Shown here in pieces: positions 30,459-39,630 of a stretch of DNA of 48,420 nt. The position numbers and the translations under genes are program-made. Position 1 is the stretch's first letter. Each line of letters begins with the position of its first letter. Source of the stretch: an uncultured Oscillospiraceae bacterium (GTDB lineage Bacteria > Bacillota > Clostridia > Oscillospirales > Acutalibacteraceae); the NCBI GenBank assembly GCA_900554335.1, contig USGT01000008.1:1-48420 (forward strand). Reading direction: 5' to 3'. The notes beneath the pieces are model-generated. The model made no database searches. It worked only from the letters and a program-made list of their open reading frames with translations, and was not told where the DNA came from.

Positions 30459-32628
30459 TATTTTAGCGGTTTTTTCAACAGCTGTGTCTTGCATAAGCAG
30501 TGCTGCGTTTGCTGAAGGTTGCCACGTATCGACACGATTAGCAAAAAACACCAGTCTAACTTTGCAAACTGTAATTTCCCAGCCTTTGCCGGTGGAAATT
30601 CGTGGTCAGATAATTAAAATAATAGAAAAACTAAAACCGAAGGGTTTTGATGCATCACGTGTGGAATCGAGAGAAATCCAACAGGATTTAAGTGATGTGA
30701 TTCAGAAAATTGAATCAGAAAAGCCAGGAATATACGTAAAAGTTTTAAAAGATTTAGATAAATTAGTAAAAGATCTGAAAAAAGAAGAAGCAAAAGAGCA
30801 CATCTTGGTGACTTATCCTCATATACCGAGTGAGCTTCGAGAAATTAAATTAGATCTAGATATGCCTGATGGTAAATCAGCAGTAATTCGACCGGATGGT
30901 CATTTTATAGGTTCAGACGGAAAAGAAATTTTAGTGTGTTTTAATGACAATTTGAGTAAATTAAGAGAGATAATTTTTGATAGTTTAAAGCGATACTGCA
31001 GCGACCACAGTGTCAGATTATGGGCATGGCAACACTATTATTTTAATAGGGCTCAAAGTAAAGATCCATGTATGAAACCAACTATAGGTTCAAGAGTTTT
31101 TGGAGGCTTAAAGGGAGCTATTAGTACTCCATCAATGTGGTATAATGTATTTGCCTCAGATACAGGCAACATGGTAGGAAAAGCAAGTTTTTTATCTGGC
31201 GAATGTGCGGTGCTTAACAAGTGGATTAGTGAATTTGGGACAAGGGTAGAAAAAAGCCAAACGCCCTGCATAGTAACCTTTAATAAAGATCTGTCTGAGG
31301 GTGGCGTAATGAAAATTGAAGATCCTTTTTACGGCACTTTGGAATCGACTCTTTATAATTTATCAGTAGAAAAATCTAATTTGAAAGATAGAGTTCTTAG
31401 CTTTGATAATATTTTAAATAATTGTTTAGAAAGATATACCCCTGACGCATCGCTTGATGACGCAGTGGCATTTGCTTTTCCGTTGACACGGATTGACAAT
31501 TATCTTAGACGGATAGAAAATGACGGGCTTGATGACAAAGACCCGGATACAGTATTCGCAGTACGCACTTTAAGAGAAAAAATAAATGTTTTATCTTTGC
31601 GTTACAAGTTTGCTTCTCTGAATGAACAAGTGCCACTTTTAAATGTGCGTATCGGACGCTGCAAAATTGTTTTGGAAACAAACAACAAAAAGATAATATT
31701 TATAGACAGAACTCAAGCAAAAGCTTTTATAAAAGAAGTAGAAAAAAAGCTTGATGTACAAGCTTCGAATATAACGAGAAACCATGATTTTCAACCTATG
31801 ACCGGTGCGCAATTGCGTGATTTGGTAAGAACACTTAACCCCGAATCTTATCAAAGCATGATAGACGACTTAAGCAGCGAAATCATAGATATGCAGGCTC
31901 AGAAAAAATCTTACCAAGCTCAATCGGTGGCCTCATGTTCCAAAGTTGCACTCGAGATTGCAACTGCAGCTACTGGCGGAGCAGATTCGGTAAAAATGTT
32001 ACTTCCGAGCGGCAACAGCGGCGATGACCAAAAATCAAGTTTTACAGCGGACGAAGTTAAAGAGTATGTTGATGTAGACAAGCAGCTGCAATCTTCTGCA
32101 GAAACTCGCTCTGTTGAAATGGACGTAATCGAATTTATGCGCACAACAAATCCAACTGCCGATTCAAAATGTATAGCTGTATCTGAACTTTCCCCGGTTG
32201 AAACGCAAAATCCTAAGGTAGACACAGGTTTTGAAGAAAAAATAATAATATCCAAAAGAGAAGTAGCGGAAAATATGACAAGATTGGGGCAAGCCTTAAA
32301 ACGTGCCAATCTTAAACCGAAGGATATAGATGACCTTCTCATAGGATTCCATCATTTTATTGAAAGTCAGCGCATAGGCGAGCATATAAAATTAAGGCAA
32401 AATCAACGTGAGTATATTAAAAAACTCAAAGATTATGAATCAGATTTTATTAACCTATTTAAACTCTACATACAGCTTTACCGCCTAGACCTTAAAGACA
32501 GAGTTGATTACTATGGAATTTTAATTGAGGAAATAAAAAATGAAACCAAGGATGGCCGCGGCAAAACAATGAGGGAATATTCTGTAAGCGAAGTTAAAAA
32601 TTTGGAGGATATAGATTATGGAGTATAA
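30439..32628 (+). CDS. Large exported helical protein, unknown family
   Basis: 729 residues, AAGGAGA before ATG. Signal peptide at about 1-25 (MFKKMFSILAVFSTAVSC..., ending near A-A-F-A-E-G). No known domain recognised. Long charged helical stretches, a central segment with V-R-T-L-N-P-E-S-Y, and no transmembrane or anchoring segment after the signal. It is the first gene of the operon that carries the toxin at 33294 and overlaps the next gene by 11 bp. A secretion or delivery helper for the toxin is possible, but unsupported beyond context. Confidence 0.8.
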   Translation: MFKKMFSILAVFSTAVSCISSAAFAEGCHVSTRLAKNTSLTLQTVISQPLPVEIRGQIIKIIEKLKPKGFDASRVESREIQQDLSDVIQKIESEKPGIYVKVLKDLDKLVKDLKKEEAKEHILVTYPHIPSELREIKLDLDMPDGKSAVIRPDGHFIGSDGKEILVCFNDNLSKLREIIFDSLKRYCSDHSVRLWAWQHYYFNRAQSKDPCMKPTIGSRVFGGLKGAISTPSMWYNVFASDTGNMVGKASFLSGECAVLNKWISEFGTRVEKSQTPCIVTFNKDLSEGGVMKIEDPFYGTLESTLYNLSVEKSNLKDRVLSFDNILNNCLERYTPDASLDDAVAFAFPLTRIDNYLRRIENDGLDDKDPDTVFAVRTLREKINVLSLRYKFASLNEQVPLLNVRIGRCKIVLETNNKKIIFIDRTQAKAFIKEVEKKLDVQASNITRNHDFQPMTGAQLRDLVRTLNPESYQSMIDDLSSEIIDMQAQKKSYQAQSVASCSKVALEIATAATGGADSVKMLLPSGNSGDDQKSSFTADEVKEYVDVDKQLQSSAETRSVEMDVIEFMRTTNPTADSKCIAVSELSPVETQNPKVDTGFEEKIIISKREVAENMTRLGQALKRANLKPKDIDDLLIGFHHFIESQRIGEHIKLRQNQREYIKKLKDYESDFINLFKLYIQLYRLDLKDRVDYYGILIEEIKNETKDGRGKTMREYSVSEVKNLEDIDYGV

Positions 32629-33268
32629 AAAAACATTAGCGACAGTATTCGCTTCTCTTACGTTTTTAACGAGCGCAAAAATCTCGGCAAACCCTCCGAG
32701 CGACTGCATAGGCTCTCAAACCTTCGATGGCAGTTATTCAGGAGCCTTTTGGCCGATTGTTGTAGCCACTAGCGCCACTTTATGCGCAGTTTCAGGATAC
32801 ATTGGTTATCGTTTAGGCAAAAATCTGCACTTTAGCAGAAAAAAAGAACCTAAAAATTTAAATCTGGATAAAGAAATTACTCTGGTTGGGCCCACAAATG
32901 AGGACCCCACAATCACTCCTGAAGGAGTAAACCGTTTTGAATTACTCGCTATTGATTACATAGACAAACTGCTAAATATAAATATCCCGAAATTAAAAAC
33001 AGCAGAGGAATTTCCGGCACAATACCTTGCAAATGTAAGAGGTATTTGTTACCCTGTGCCTCATGCATTGGAAAATATTGCAACAAAAAAAGGTTGCCGC
33101 ACGGCTTATGGACTAGCGTTAAAGTTAAAAAACAAGAGGCTTATATTGCAGCAAATAGTTGAAAATGAAGAGAAAATAACCGTGGGTTACTTGATAAGCT
33201 TTCTTAATGAAATGAAGTCGTTATTGCAGGAAGCAGTTCCCATAATTGAAGAGAATTACTACTCTTAA
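32618..33268 (+). CDS. Exported/membrane protein of the toxin operon
   Basis: 216 residues, GGAGG before ATG; the start lies inside the end of the preceding gene. A signal-like N-terminus (about 1-25) and a second hydrophobic helix at about 44-64 (I-V-V-A-T-S-A-T-L-C-A-V-S-G-Y-I) predict a membrane anchor. The rest is soluble, acidic and helical, with Y-P-V-P-H-A-L-E-N-I. No family recognised. It may form a complex with its two neighbours. Confidence 0.78.
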   Translation: MEYKKTLATVFASLTFLTSAKISANPPSDCIGSQTFDGSYSGAFWPIVVATSATLCAVSGYIGYRLGKNLHFSRKKEPKNLNLDKEITLVGPTNEDPTITPEGVNRFELLAIDYIDKLLNINIPKLKTAEEFPAQYLANVRGICYPVPHALENIATKKGCRTAYGLALKLKNKRLILQQIVENEEKITVGYLISFLNEMKSLLQEAVPIIEENYYS

Positions 33269-33293
33269 AATACGCTACGAAAGGTAAACACAC

Positions 33294-36188
33294 ATGTTAA
33301 AAAGAATAATATCTTCAGCACTATCCCTAGTGCTGATGTTCCAGTGCTTTGTTAGTGCATTAGCATATAGTGATAATATTCCTAAAAACGACACCGAGAT
33401 AAATATGCTCGCTTCACAGGTAGAATGCGAACTTGAAGAAAAGCGTGAGGAAAATGCAAAGTATTTTAAACTTAAAGACGAGCAGATTTTAAAAGTTGAA
33501 TATCCAACCGCTGTTCATACAAAAAATGGAAACGGCAAATGGGAAGATTTGTATAATAAAGAACGCAAAAATACGATAAGCTTTTCCGATAGTTCCGAAT
33601 CGGACAAGTTAGTTCAAATTGAACGTGAAAAATATAGTCTTGCCTGGAAATTTGAAAATACTTCAGATTCCCGCATAAGTGAAATAGACGAAAATCACAA
33701 ATTATACAAAAACGTGTATCAAGATGTAGATTTAGACTACTTTGTTTCAGGAAACAAACTGAAAGAAAACATAGTTTTAAATTCTAAATCAAGTCAAAAA
33801 GAATTTACTGTCAAATATCACCTTCAAGATTTAACTGCATATCAATCGGGCAGCAAAACCATTGATTTATTAAATAAAAACGAGAAGTGCGTTTATACTA
33901 TTTCTGCTCCGAAAATGTTTGATTCCGCAGGTAAAAGTTGCGAGAATTTAAATTTGGAAATAGTAAACTGCGAAAATAATGAATTAAAAGTAAAAATAAT
34001 CTGTGACAAATCCTGGCTTGAAGAAGAAAGAGCTTACCCCGTTTTTGTAGATCCTGACTACACGGATGAAAGCTTTGATTATCAGGTAGGAATGGATGCA
34101 AAACCGGAAGAGCTTATGTTCAGCACAAACTGGCGAAAAAAAGACACCAACAAATCAATTTTTTTAAACTTGGCAGGTTCCGATTTTTCCGGTTTAGGTG
34201 TAGTAAAAGTTCAGGTTTTCGGCAAAAATTCACGAGGAGAAGAAAACTGCACTTATGATACACAATGTTATTTTTTGGAAGCTGGTAAACAGTATGAACT
34301 ATACAACAATATAAACGAGAAGGGATACTCGGAAGTTCAATTGAGGTTTTTGTGCCTTCCCGGGAACCGCATCAGAGGTTGCTGGAGCCCTGACTACAAA
34401 GAAACCGCCAATGTATTTACAATCGGGGCGTGGGGAAGCAAAAGCAAAACGAAAAAACAAAATTCAAGTGACGAGGCGTTTAACTTAAGAATACGGCCGA
34501 ATCGGCATTGCTGGGTAAGCTTCCGAACTAAAGCCACCAACAGTTCCGTTTACCTTGCTCTGGAAGGCTGTGGAGGACAAATAAATGTTGAAATCTGGGG
34601 ATTAGGCGGAGAAAACTTTAATGAGAACTGCACCAATAGATGCAAACAATACACGTTGACTCTTGGAAAAAGATATGAACTTTATAACAGTGTTAACGAA
34701 AGGCATCACACGGGAGTGCAATTAAGATTTGAAGGTGAACCGGGAACCGAAATTGTGGGGCGATGGAGCCCGGACTTCAATGATAAATGGGAACGTGAGC
34801 ACAATCCTGGATGGACATTGCTTGACGGAAGCGGCCAAGAAAAAATAGCTGGTGGCTTGCCAGGCAGTTCGGGCGGAACTCCTATCAGACCTATTACAAA
34901 TCCGCAAGCTTTGATAAAGGTACCACAAATAAGCCAAGTAGGAGAATTCCCTACAGGGTGCGAATCGGTAAGCGCTGTAATGGTACTGCATTTTTATGAC
35001 TACGGCGTTTCAGTACGAGAATTTATTGACAAATATTTGGTCAAAAAAAGAGTTGCCGATCGCCCTGACCCTAACTCAGCATTTGTTGGCAGCCCATACA
35101 ATACCTATTCATACGGATGTTTTGCGCCATGCATTGCAAAAGCGATGAATAAAGTTTTAAAGGGTGCTCGCGCAGAGGTTATACGTGGTAAAAGCTTGAA
35201 AGCTCTTTCGGAAGAATACACAAAAAATGGTGTGCCTGTTCTCATTTGGGCAACAATGGGTATGCGCAAAACAAGACCAACAACAACATGGACAATTGGT
35301 TATACGGATGAAAATGCAAGGTACAAAAAGGGCGAAAAGTTTACTTGGCCTGGTAATGAGCATTGCGTTGTTTTAATTGGATTTAACGAAAAGGATTACT
35401 TCGTTAATGATCCGCTTCAAAGTAAGAACAAAGTCCAAGGAGCTTACGAGAAAAATCTTCTAGAAGAAAGATTTCGCGAACAAGGCAGCCAAGCTGTTGT
35501 TATTGTTAAAAAGGCCCATGATTACACGTCTTTAATTCAACAGAAACTTGATGAAGAACATAATAATTTTTTCAAATTTAGAAATGAAATTAATAAAACC
35601 CCGCTGCCCCAGAAACTTGACCCCATTTTAAAAGCACTTTTATATTTCTTTGAGCAGGTTACTCATAAAGGGCCATGGGATATTAAAGTGACTAAAAGGT
35701 GGGAAGAAAAATTTCATATTGCTGCCCCAGGTGCACACGAAAAATTTAAATTCCATTCATATGAGTTAACAAAAGAAGATCTTGGAAATTTGACGTACGG
35801 TTACTTAGGCAGTGCATTAGGACTGCATCCTTTGACATTATACATTGGTGGTGGTGCTGCTAATCAAGGGAAAAGCCCTATAGAGATGGCACTAGCTGTT
35901 ATAAGTCAAACTAAACTGTATACTCCTCCTGATTACGGCGATGATCACAACGACCATATTAACGTAGAGCGGGGAATAAATCTTTATAAAACTTTATCTC
36001 CATCTCTTATAAAACCCGTTGCTGATAAATATTTGTATTTTGCGTGGGACAAAAGCGGATTGTATGTTTTTTCTGAAACTTTGATGATAACGTTAAAGAA
36101 AATTCGAGGCAGGGATGATAAAGCAGCGAACCAGAGACTTATTTACGATTTTACCAACTATTTGAAAATGCATGGTATAATAAAATAA
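33294..36188 (+). CDS. Secreted multidomain polymorphic toxin with C39-like peptidase and toxin_44-like domain
   Basis: 964 residues. Signal peptide about 1-25. N-terminal region (about 60-265) with Y-x-D-V-D-L-D-Y and L-K-E-N-I-V-L, similar to the N-termini of clostridial RHS/wall-associated toxins. Two tandem ~100-residue repeats (about 275-500), each ending x-G-R/C-W-S-P-D-(Y/F). A papain-like C39 peptidase-type domain (about 540-740): Cys in T-G-C-E-S-V-S-A-V-M, His in N-E-H-C-V-V-L-I-G-F, Asp in F-V-N-D-P. The C-terminus (about 795-905) has G-P-W-D-I-K, D-L-G-N-L-T-Y-G-Y-L-G, A-A-N-Q and a late H-I-N-V-E-R-G-I-N-L-Y, which I read as a toxin_44-type (Ntox44) effector. Domain names are by motif recall, not search. 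Confidence 0.8.
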   Translation: MLKRIISSALSLVLMFQCFVSALAYSDNIPKNDTEINMLASQVECELEEKREENAKYFKLKDEQILKVEYPTAVHTKNGNGKWEDLYNKERKNTISFSDSSESDKLVQIEREKYSLAWKFENTSDSRISEIDENHKLYKNVYQDVDLDYFVSGNKLKENIVLNSKSSQKEFTVKYHLQDLTAYQSGSKTIDLLNKNEKCVYTISAPKMFDSAGKSCENLNLEIVNCENNELKVKIICDKSWLEEERAYPVFVDPDYTDESFDYQVGMDAKPEELMFSTNWRKKDTNKSIFLNLAGSDFSGLGVVKVQVFGKNSRGEENCTYDTQCYFLEAGKQYELYNNINEKGYSEVQLRFLCLPGNRIRGCWSPDYKETANVFTIGAWGSKSKTKKQNSSDEAFNLRIRPNRHCWVSFRTKATNSSVYLALEGCGGQINVEIWGLGGENFNENCTNRCKQYTLTLGKRYELYNSVNERHHTGVQLRFEGEPGTEIVGRWSPDFNDKWEREHNPGWTLLDGSGQEKIAGGLPGSSGGTPIRPITNPQALIKVPQISQVGEFPTGCESVSAVMVLHFYDYGVSVREFIDKYLVKKRVADRPDPNSAFVGSPYNTYSYGCFAPCIAKAMNKVLKGARAEVIRGKSLKALSEEYTKNGVPVLIWATMGMRKTRPTTTWTIGYTDENARYKKGEKFTWPGNEHCVVLIGFNEKDYFVNDPLQSKNKVQGAYEKNLLEERFREQGSQAVVIVKKAHDYTSLIQQKLDEEHNNFFKFRNEINKTPLPQKLDPILKALLYFFEQVTHKGPWDIKVTKRWEEKFHIAAPGAHEKFKFHSYELTKEDLGNLTYGYLGSALGLHPLTLYIGGGAANQGKSPIEMALAVISQTKLYTPPDYGDDHNDHINVERGINLYKTLSPSLIKPVADKYLYFAWDKSGLYVFSETLMITLKKIRGRDDKAANQRLIYDFTNYLKMHGIIK

Positions 36189-36219
36189 ACAAGAAATTTA
36201 TTTTAGTGGGGAGTTAAAA

Positions 36220-36810
36220 ATGAAAAAGTACATAGTATTACTGTTTTGTATTGCAGTGGCCTGCTTATTTTCTTCGTGCAAGCAAGATGATTCTTACAGA
36301 AATTTTAAACAGTCAAGGCAAGACATAAATAGTTATTTTTCAGAAAATAAAAATGTTTTGGAACAAAACAAAGATTTGATATTGAAAAAACATTCTTCCG
36401 AGGAAATTACTATGGACGGAGTATTGAAAATTTCATATGCAAGCCATCTTGTGCCGCCTATTTTTGAAAAATCTGCCGATATAGCAGTATTTGTGTGCGG
36501 CAATTACAGTATGGCTATGCATTGGGGCCAAGATTGGGGAATTTATTACACGAGTCAAGACGTTCCTCTAAACACTCTGTATGTAGATTCCGAATATAGC
36601 GAACTTCAAGAGGTTACTAACGATGGGAAAACTTATTTTTGGATTAATCAGAATCCCGACGAAAAACGCAGATATTGTGTATCAGAAAGAATTACAAAAA
36701 ATTGGTTTTTTTACTATAATAACTGGGAAGGCGATTCGGATTTAATACGTGAGTGTTTTGACGCCGACGATACATACGGCATTAAATGGCATAAGGCTCA
36801 TGGCTTTTAA
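36220..36810 (+). CDS. Lipoprotein, candidate immunity protein for the toxin
   Basis: 196 residues. Lipoprotein signal with L-F-S-S-C at about residues 16-20. The mature part is Trp/Tyr-rich: G-Q-D-W-G-I-Y-Y-T, then K-N-W-F-F-Y-Y-N-N-W. It starts 31 bp after the toxin stop, on the same strand, as immunity genes of polymorphic toxins usually do. No named immunity family is recognised. Lipid anchoring would place it outside the membrane, where a secreted effector could act; this is inference. Confidence 0.8.
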   Translation: MKKYIVLLFCIAVACLFSSCKQDDSYRNFKQSRQDINSYFSENKNVLEQNKDLILKKHSSEEITMDGVLKISYASHLVPPIFEKSADIAVFVCGNYSMAMHWGQDWGIYYTSQDVPLNTLYVDSEYSELQEVTNDGKTYFWINQNPDEKRRYCVSERITKNWFFYYNNWEGDSDLIRECFDADDTYGIKWHKAHGF

Positions 36811-36948
36811 TAAAAAAATTAAGGTTTATGAAGTTGAATGCAGTAAAAACGCAAGATGATATAGATTTTTTAAACGACAGGGGTACATGCGAAAATATTA
36901 AATCGAGAACTTTTGAGTTATAATATTGGGAAAATTCACCCATCATAA

Positions 36949-36985
36949 AGAGGCGGCTTTCTTTAATTAGAAAACCGTCTTTTTA
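36949..36985 (+). terminator. Terminator downstream of the toxin operon
   Basis: AGGCGGCTTTCT and AGAAAACCGTCT pair with one mismatch and one G-T around TTAATT, followed by TTTTTAC. It lies about 140 bases after the lipoprotein gene. Confidence 0.65.
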
Positions 36986-36989
36986 CAAA

Positions 36990-37609
36990 CGAAAATACAG
37001 AAGCCAAAGCAAATTTTAAAACACTTTCCCACAATTTGCCTTTGCAAACAAGGGCAGCATGATTACACTGGAATTCTAAAATCACTCGAAATAACGTAAT
37101 TGTTCATGCAAATTAGTTCTATTTTTATTCACAAAATTTTTTAATATTTGATTTTATAAGCAAAGTTTTGCACTTTGAGTGTGGGACTTTGCACTTTTTT
37201 ATGTGCAAGCCTATGGAGGGGCTTTTGTTTTGAAAGATATTCATAGCCATTAAAATTGTTTGGAAAAAATTAAATAATTTGAAAGTTAGCAGTTGTGAAA
37301 AATCATCATGGCAGTATAAAAATTAAATAGCGTGTTTTTATAAAGTAATAAAAAAGCGCCTTAAAAAGATCGTTATATAAGTAGATGTAAAACTTATTTT
37401 TAAGTGTATTGAAAATTGAAAAAGGAATTTTAGTAACAATTAAAGCTACTTTCAATCAGCCACAGCCCGAGTGTGAAAAACCGTTGCAGGCCATGAGAGC
37501 CGCTTTGCAATTCGTGCGCCATTTTAAAATGAGATGAGATTTAAAAATAAATAATATTGTGCAGGCCAGAATTCATACTTATATAACATGAAATTTTCGA
37601 GGTGATTAA
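36990..37609. other. 620-base gap in element 2 with no confident gene
   Basis: Mostly A+T-rich. It holds a hairpin GCAAAGT (37160-37166) / ACTTTGC (37186-37192) followed by ACTTTTTTATG, which looks like a second terminator. It also holds a GC-richer patch at about 37455-37525 with small stems such as CACA/TGTG and GGC/GCC. The patch includes a minus-strand ATG (37522) open for 30 codons without a ribosome site. It could be a small RNA; I cannot assign it. Confidence 0.4.
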
Positions 37610-37744
37610 ATGGCGAAAGATAAAATTATCTGTACAAACATTTTTAAAAATTCGGAAGAACAAAAATTAAAAGAAGAGTTTAACAAAAAGTGGGCCGAGC
37701 TTATTAATGAATGCGAAAAAAACAAATTAGCAATTCAAAAATAA
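37610..37744 (+). CDS. Small protein upstream of recombinase 2 (candidate excision factor)
   Basis: 44 residues, GAGGTGAT before ATG 37610. Sequence begins M-A-K-D-K-I-I-C-T-N-I-F-K and contains a charged helix with E-F-N-K-K-W-A-E-L-I-N-E-C-E-K. It lies 104 bp upstream of the recombinase, the same position as the 54-residue gene before recombinase 3. Small genes next to serine integrases sometimes encode directionality factors; nothing in the sequence proves that role. Confidence 0.65.
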   Translation: MAKDKIICTNIFKNSEEQKLKEEFNKKWAELINECEKNKLAIQK

Positions 37745-37848
37745 CTATCGCAAAGATAATATTTACAAACTAGCTCTACATGCACGTTTCCATTAAAGAA
37801 TAGGGCTAATTTATTTTAATCACTTCGTATAAGAAGGAGAATAAAAAC

Positions 37849-39405
37849 ATGGCAAAAGTTGCAATATATTGCAGGCTTTCGGAGGAGGACAGAGATAAAA
37901 GATGTGAATTAGATGACAGCGAAAGCATACAAAACCAAAAATCAATGTTGTGTGAGTATGCCTTAGAACACGGCTGGAATATTTATAATGTTTATAGCGA
38001 TGATGATTATGCAGGTGCTGACAGAAGTCGCCCGCAGTTTAATAAATTACTTGAAGATGCCAAAGAAAAAAAATTTGATATTATACTTTGTAAAACTCAA
38101 TCAAGATTTACAAGAGAGCTTGAGCTTGTTGAAAAATATATTCATGGCTTGTTTCCTGTTTGGGGCGTAAGATTTATAAGTATAGTTGATAACGCAGACA
38201 CGGCCAACAAAGGCAACAAAAAATCAAGGCAAATCAATGGCCTCGTAAATGAATGGTATCTTGAAGATATGTCTGATAACATAAAAAGTGTGCTTACAAA
38301 CAAAAGAAAAAATGGGCTTCATATAGGCGCTTTTGCACTTTATGGTTATAAAAAAGACCCTAATCAGAAAGGCCACCTTATTATTGATGAAGAGGCAGCT
38401 AATATAGTAAGAGAAGTGTTTACTTTGTTTTCAAAAGGGTATGGCAAAACAGCGATTGCCAGAATGTTAAATGACAGAGCAGTGCCTAATCCAACAGAAT
38501 ATAAGAGATTACACGGGCTAAGATACAAGCAGCCTAAGGGGAAAAACAGTACACTTTGGAAATATTCTGCTATTTCAGACATGCTTGTAAATGAAATTTA
38601 TATCGGGAATATGGTTCAGGGGAAATATGGCAGCGTTTCTTACAAAACCAAGCAAAATAAACCAAGGCCTAAAGAAGAATGGTTTATTGTAAAAGGCACA
38701 CATGATCCTATTATAGATAGTGAGCTTTGGGGTAAAGTTCAAACTATGGTGCAAGAGCGAGCAAAACCATTTGTAACAGGAATGGTAGGATTATTTGCCA
38801 GGAAAGTAAAATGCATGCACTGCGGATATACTATGAGGTCCTCTAAATGCCATGGGAAACATTATCTCGGATGTTCAAATAGGCATGTGTCTAAAGATTC
38901 TTGTATAGGCTCTTTTATATCAGTCGAAAGATTAGAAAAAGCAGTTATAGATGAACTTAAAAAAATGTCAGATAAATTTCTCGATAAAGAAAGTTTAGAG
39001 AATAATATAATCCTTTCTGATGCATTAAAAAATCAAAAACAAAATTTGAAAAAAGAAATTGCATTATGCGGTAAAAAAACGGCTGAGTACTCAAAGGCAA
39101 TAAAAGATTTATATTTTGATAAAGCCAAAGGAATAATCACGGAATCAGAATATGTGAATTTTTCTCGTGATTTTGTAAGTGAGAAAAAAAGACTTGAGGC
39201 TTTACTTCGCCAGCATCAAAAAAGCATGAATAAAATTAACGAAAGAATAAGCAGCAATAATAGTCGCCAAGAGATTATTAAAAAATACACAGATATTGAT
39301 TGCTTAGACAGAGAAACCGTGCAAAAACTTATTGACTATATTTGTGTCGGAAAGCGTCTTGAGGGTTCAAGAGATATCCCTATTGAAATACATTGGAATT
39401 TTTAG
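37849..39405 (+). CDS. Large serine recombinase 2
   Basis: 518 residues, AGAAGGAGA before ATG. The catalytic Ser is in A-I-Y-C-R-L-S-E-E-D (residue 11), with D-D-D-Y-A-G-A-D-R-S-R-P-Q-F and K-T-Q-S-R-F-T-R-E. The recombinase domain includes Y-G-Y-K-K-D-P; the zinc ribbon has V-K-C-M-H-C-G-Y and Y-L-G-C-S-N-R. A coiled coil runs from about 385 to 470. It is a different subgroup from recombinases 1 and 3, closer to the TnpX/TndX-like group by its DDSESIQNQK start. The stop is 40 bp from the GA core. Confidence 0.93.
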   Translation: MAKVAIYCRLSEEDRDKRCELDDSESIQNQKSMLCEYALEHGWNIYNVYSDDDYAGADRSRPQFNKLLEDAKEKKFDIILCKTQSRFTRELELVEKYIHGLFPVWGVRFISIVDNADTANKGNKKSRQINGLVNEWYLEDMSDNIKSVLTNKRKNGLHIGAFALYGYKKDPNQKGHLIIDEEAANIVREVFTLFSKGYGKTAIARMLNDRAVPNPTEYKRLHGLRYKQPKGKNSTLWKYSAISDMLVNEIYIGNMVQGKYGSVSYKTKQNKPRPKEEWFIVKGTHDPIIDSELWGKVQTMVQERAKPFVTGMVGLFARKVKCMHCGYTMRSSKCHGKHYLGCSNRHVSKDSCIGSFISVERLEKAVIDELKKMSDKFLDKESLENNIILSDALKNQKQNLKKEIALCGKKTAEYSKAIKDLYFDKAKGIITESEYVNFSRDFVSEKKRLEALLRQHQKSMNKINERISSNNSRQEIIKKYTDIDCLDRETVQKLIDYICVGKRLEGSRDIPIEIHWNF

Positions 39406-39422
39406 GTTCCAATTTTTAAAAC

Positions 39423-39447
39423 GTTGTATTTACAAGATTGCAGCAGA
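39423..39447 (+). other. attR of element 2
   Basis: Element arm GTTGTATTTAC (39423-39433), 12 bases, then core GA (39446-39447) and CotJC homology. Confidence 0.7.
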
Positions 39448-39564
39448 GCAAAAAGCCAGAACTACTTACGATAATATTTTAAGGTTCTGCGATGACCCTG
39501 ACGTGAAAGACCCTATCAGGTTTTTAAGGGAGCGCGAAATTGTTCACTATCAACGCTTTGGTGA
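39448..39564 (+). CDS. cotJC: cotJC segment 3 of 4
   Basis: Codons 136-175 of CotJC: (E)-Q-K-A-R-T-T-Y-D-N-I-L-R-F, D-D-P-D-V-K-D-P-I-R-F-L-R-E-R-E-I-V-H-Y-Q-R-F-G-E. It carries the second metal-binding E-x-x-x-H region of the Mn-catalase fold. Its 117 bases are bounded by element 2 on the left and element 3 on the right. After G-E-A the frame diverges and ends at 39589. Confidence 0.93.
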
Positions 39565-39578
39565 AGCAAACCGTGCAG
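39557..39578 (+). other. attL of element 3
   Basis: Direct repeat TTTGGTGAAGC (39557-39567) overlapping the inverted arm CAAACCGTGCAG (39567-39578). Confidence 0.8.
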
Positions 39579-39592
39579 ATTGTGCATAAATA

Positions 39593-39628
39593 AAAAAGGG
39601 TAGGGAAGCCGAAACTTGCCTACCTTTA
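39593..39628. terminator. Terminator at the left end of element 3
   Basis: AAAGG-GTAGGG pairs with GCCTACCTTT with one bulge. On the minus strand it is followed by TTTTTTATTTATG, ending the sortase operon; on the plus strand it is followed by ATTTTAATTTG and would also stop transcripts from the cotJC side. Confidence 0.75.
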
Positions 39629-39630
39629 TT

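Larger units (their letters stand above)
29665..39447 (+). mobile_element. Element 2 in cotJC (9,783 bp, serine-recombinase type)
   Basis: Bounded by GA at 29663-29664 (codon 136) and GA at 39446-39447; crossing over there rebuilds D-L-A-A-E-Q-K-A in frame. The element ends joined together give inverted arms GTTGTATTTAC (39423-39433) and GCAAAAACAAC (29677-29687, reverse complement GTTGTTTTTGC), each exactly 12 bases from the GA core. Cargo: terminator near the left end, two degraded small ORFs, a four-gene secreted-toxin operon, a 44-residue gene, and serine recombinase 2 ending 40 bp before the core. Confidence 0.88.

Noticed and set aside
37200..37600. A 30-codon minus-strand gene at 37522
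   Set aside because: No ribosome site, atypical composition and no recognisable product; noted only as part of the GC-richer patch.
39332..39589. An 85-residue ORF at the end of recombinase 2
   Set aside because: It begins inside the recombinase in another frame. Only the part from about 39440 has homology, as cotJC segment 3.
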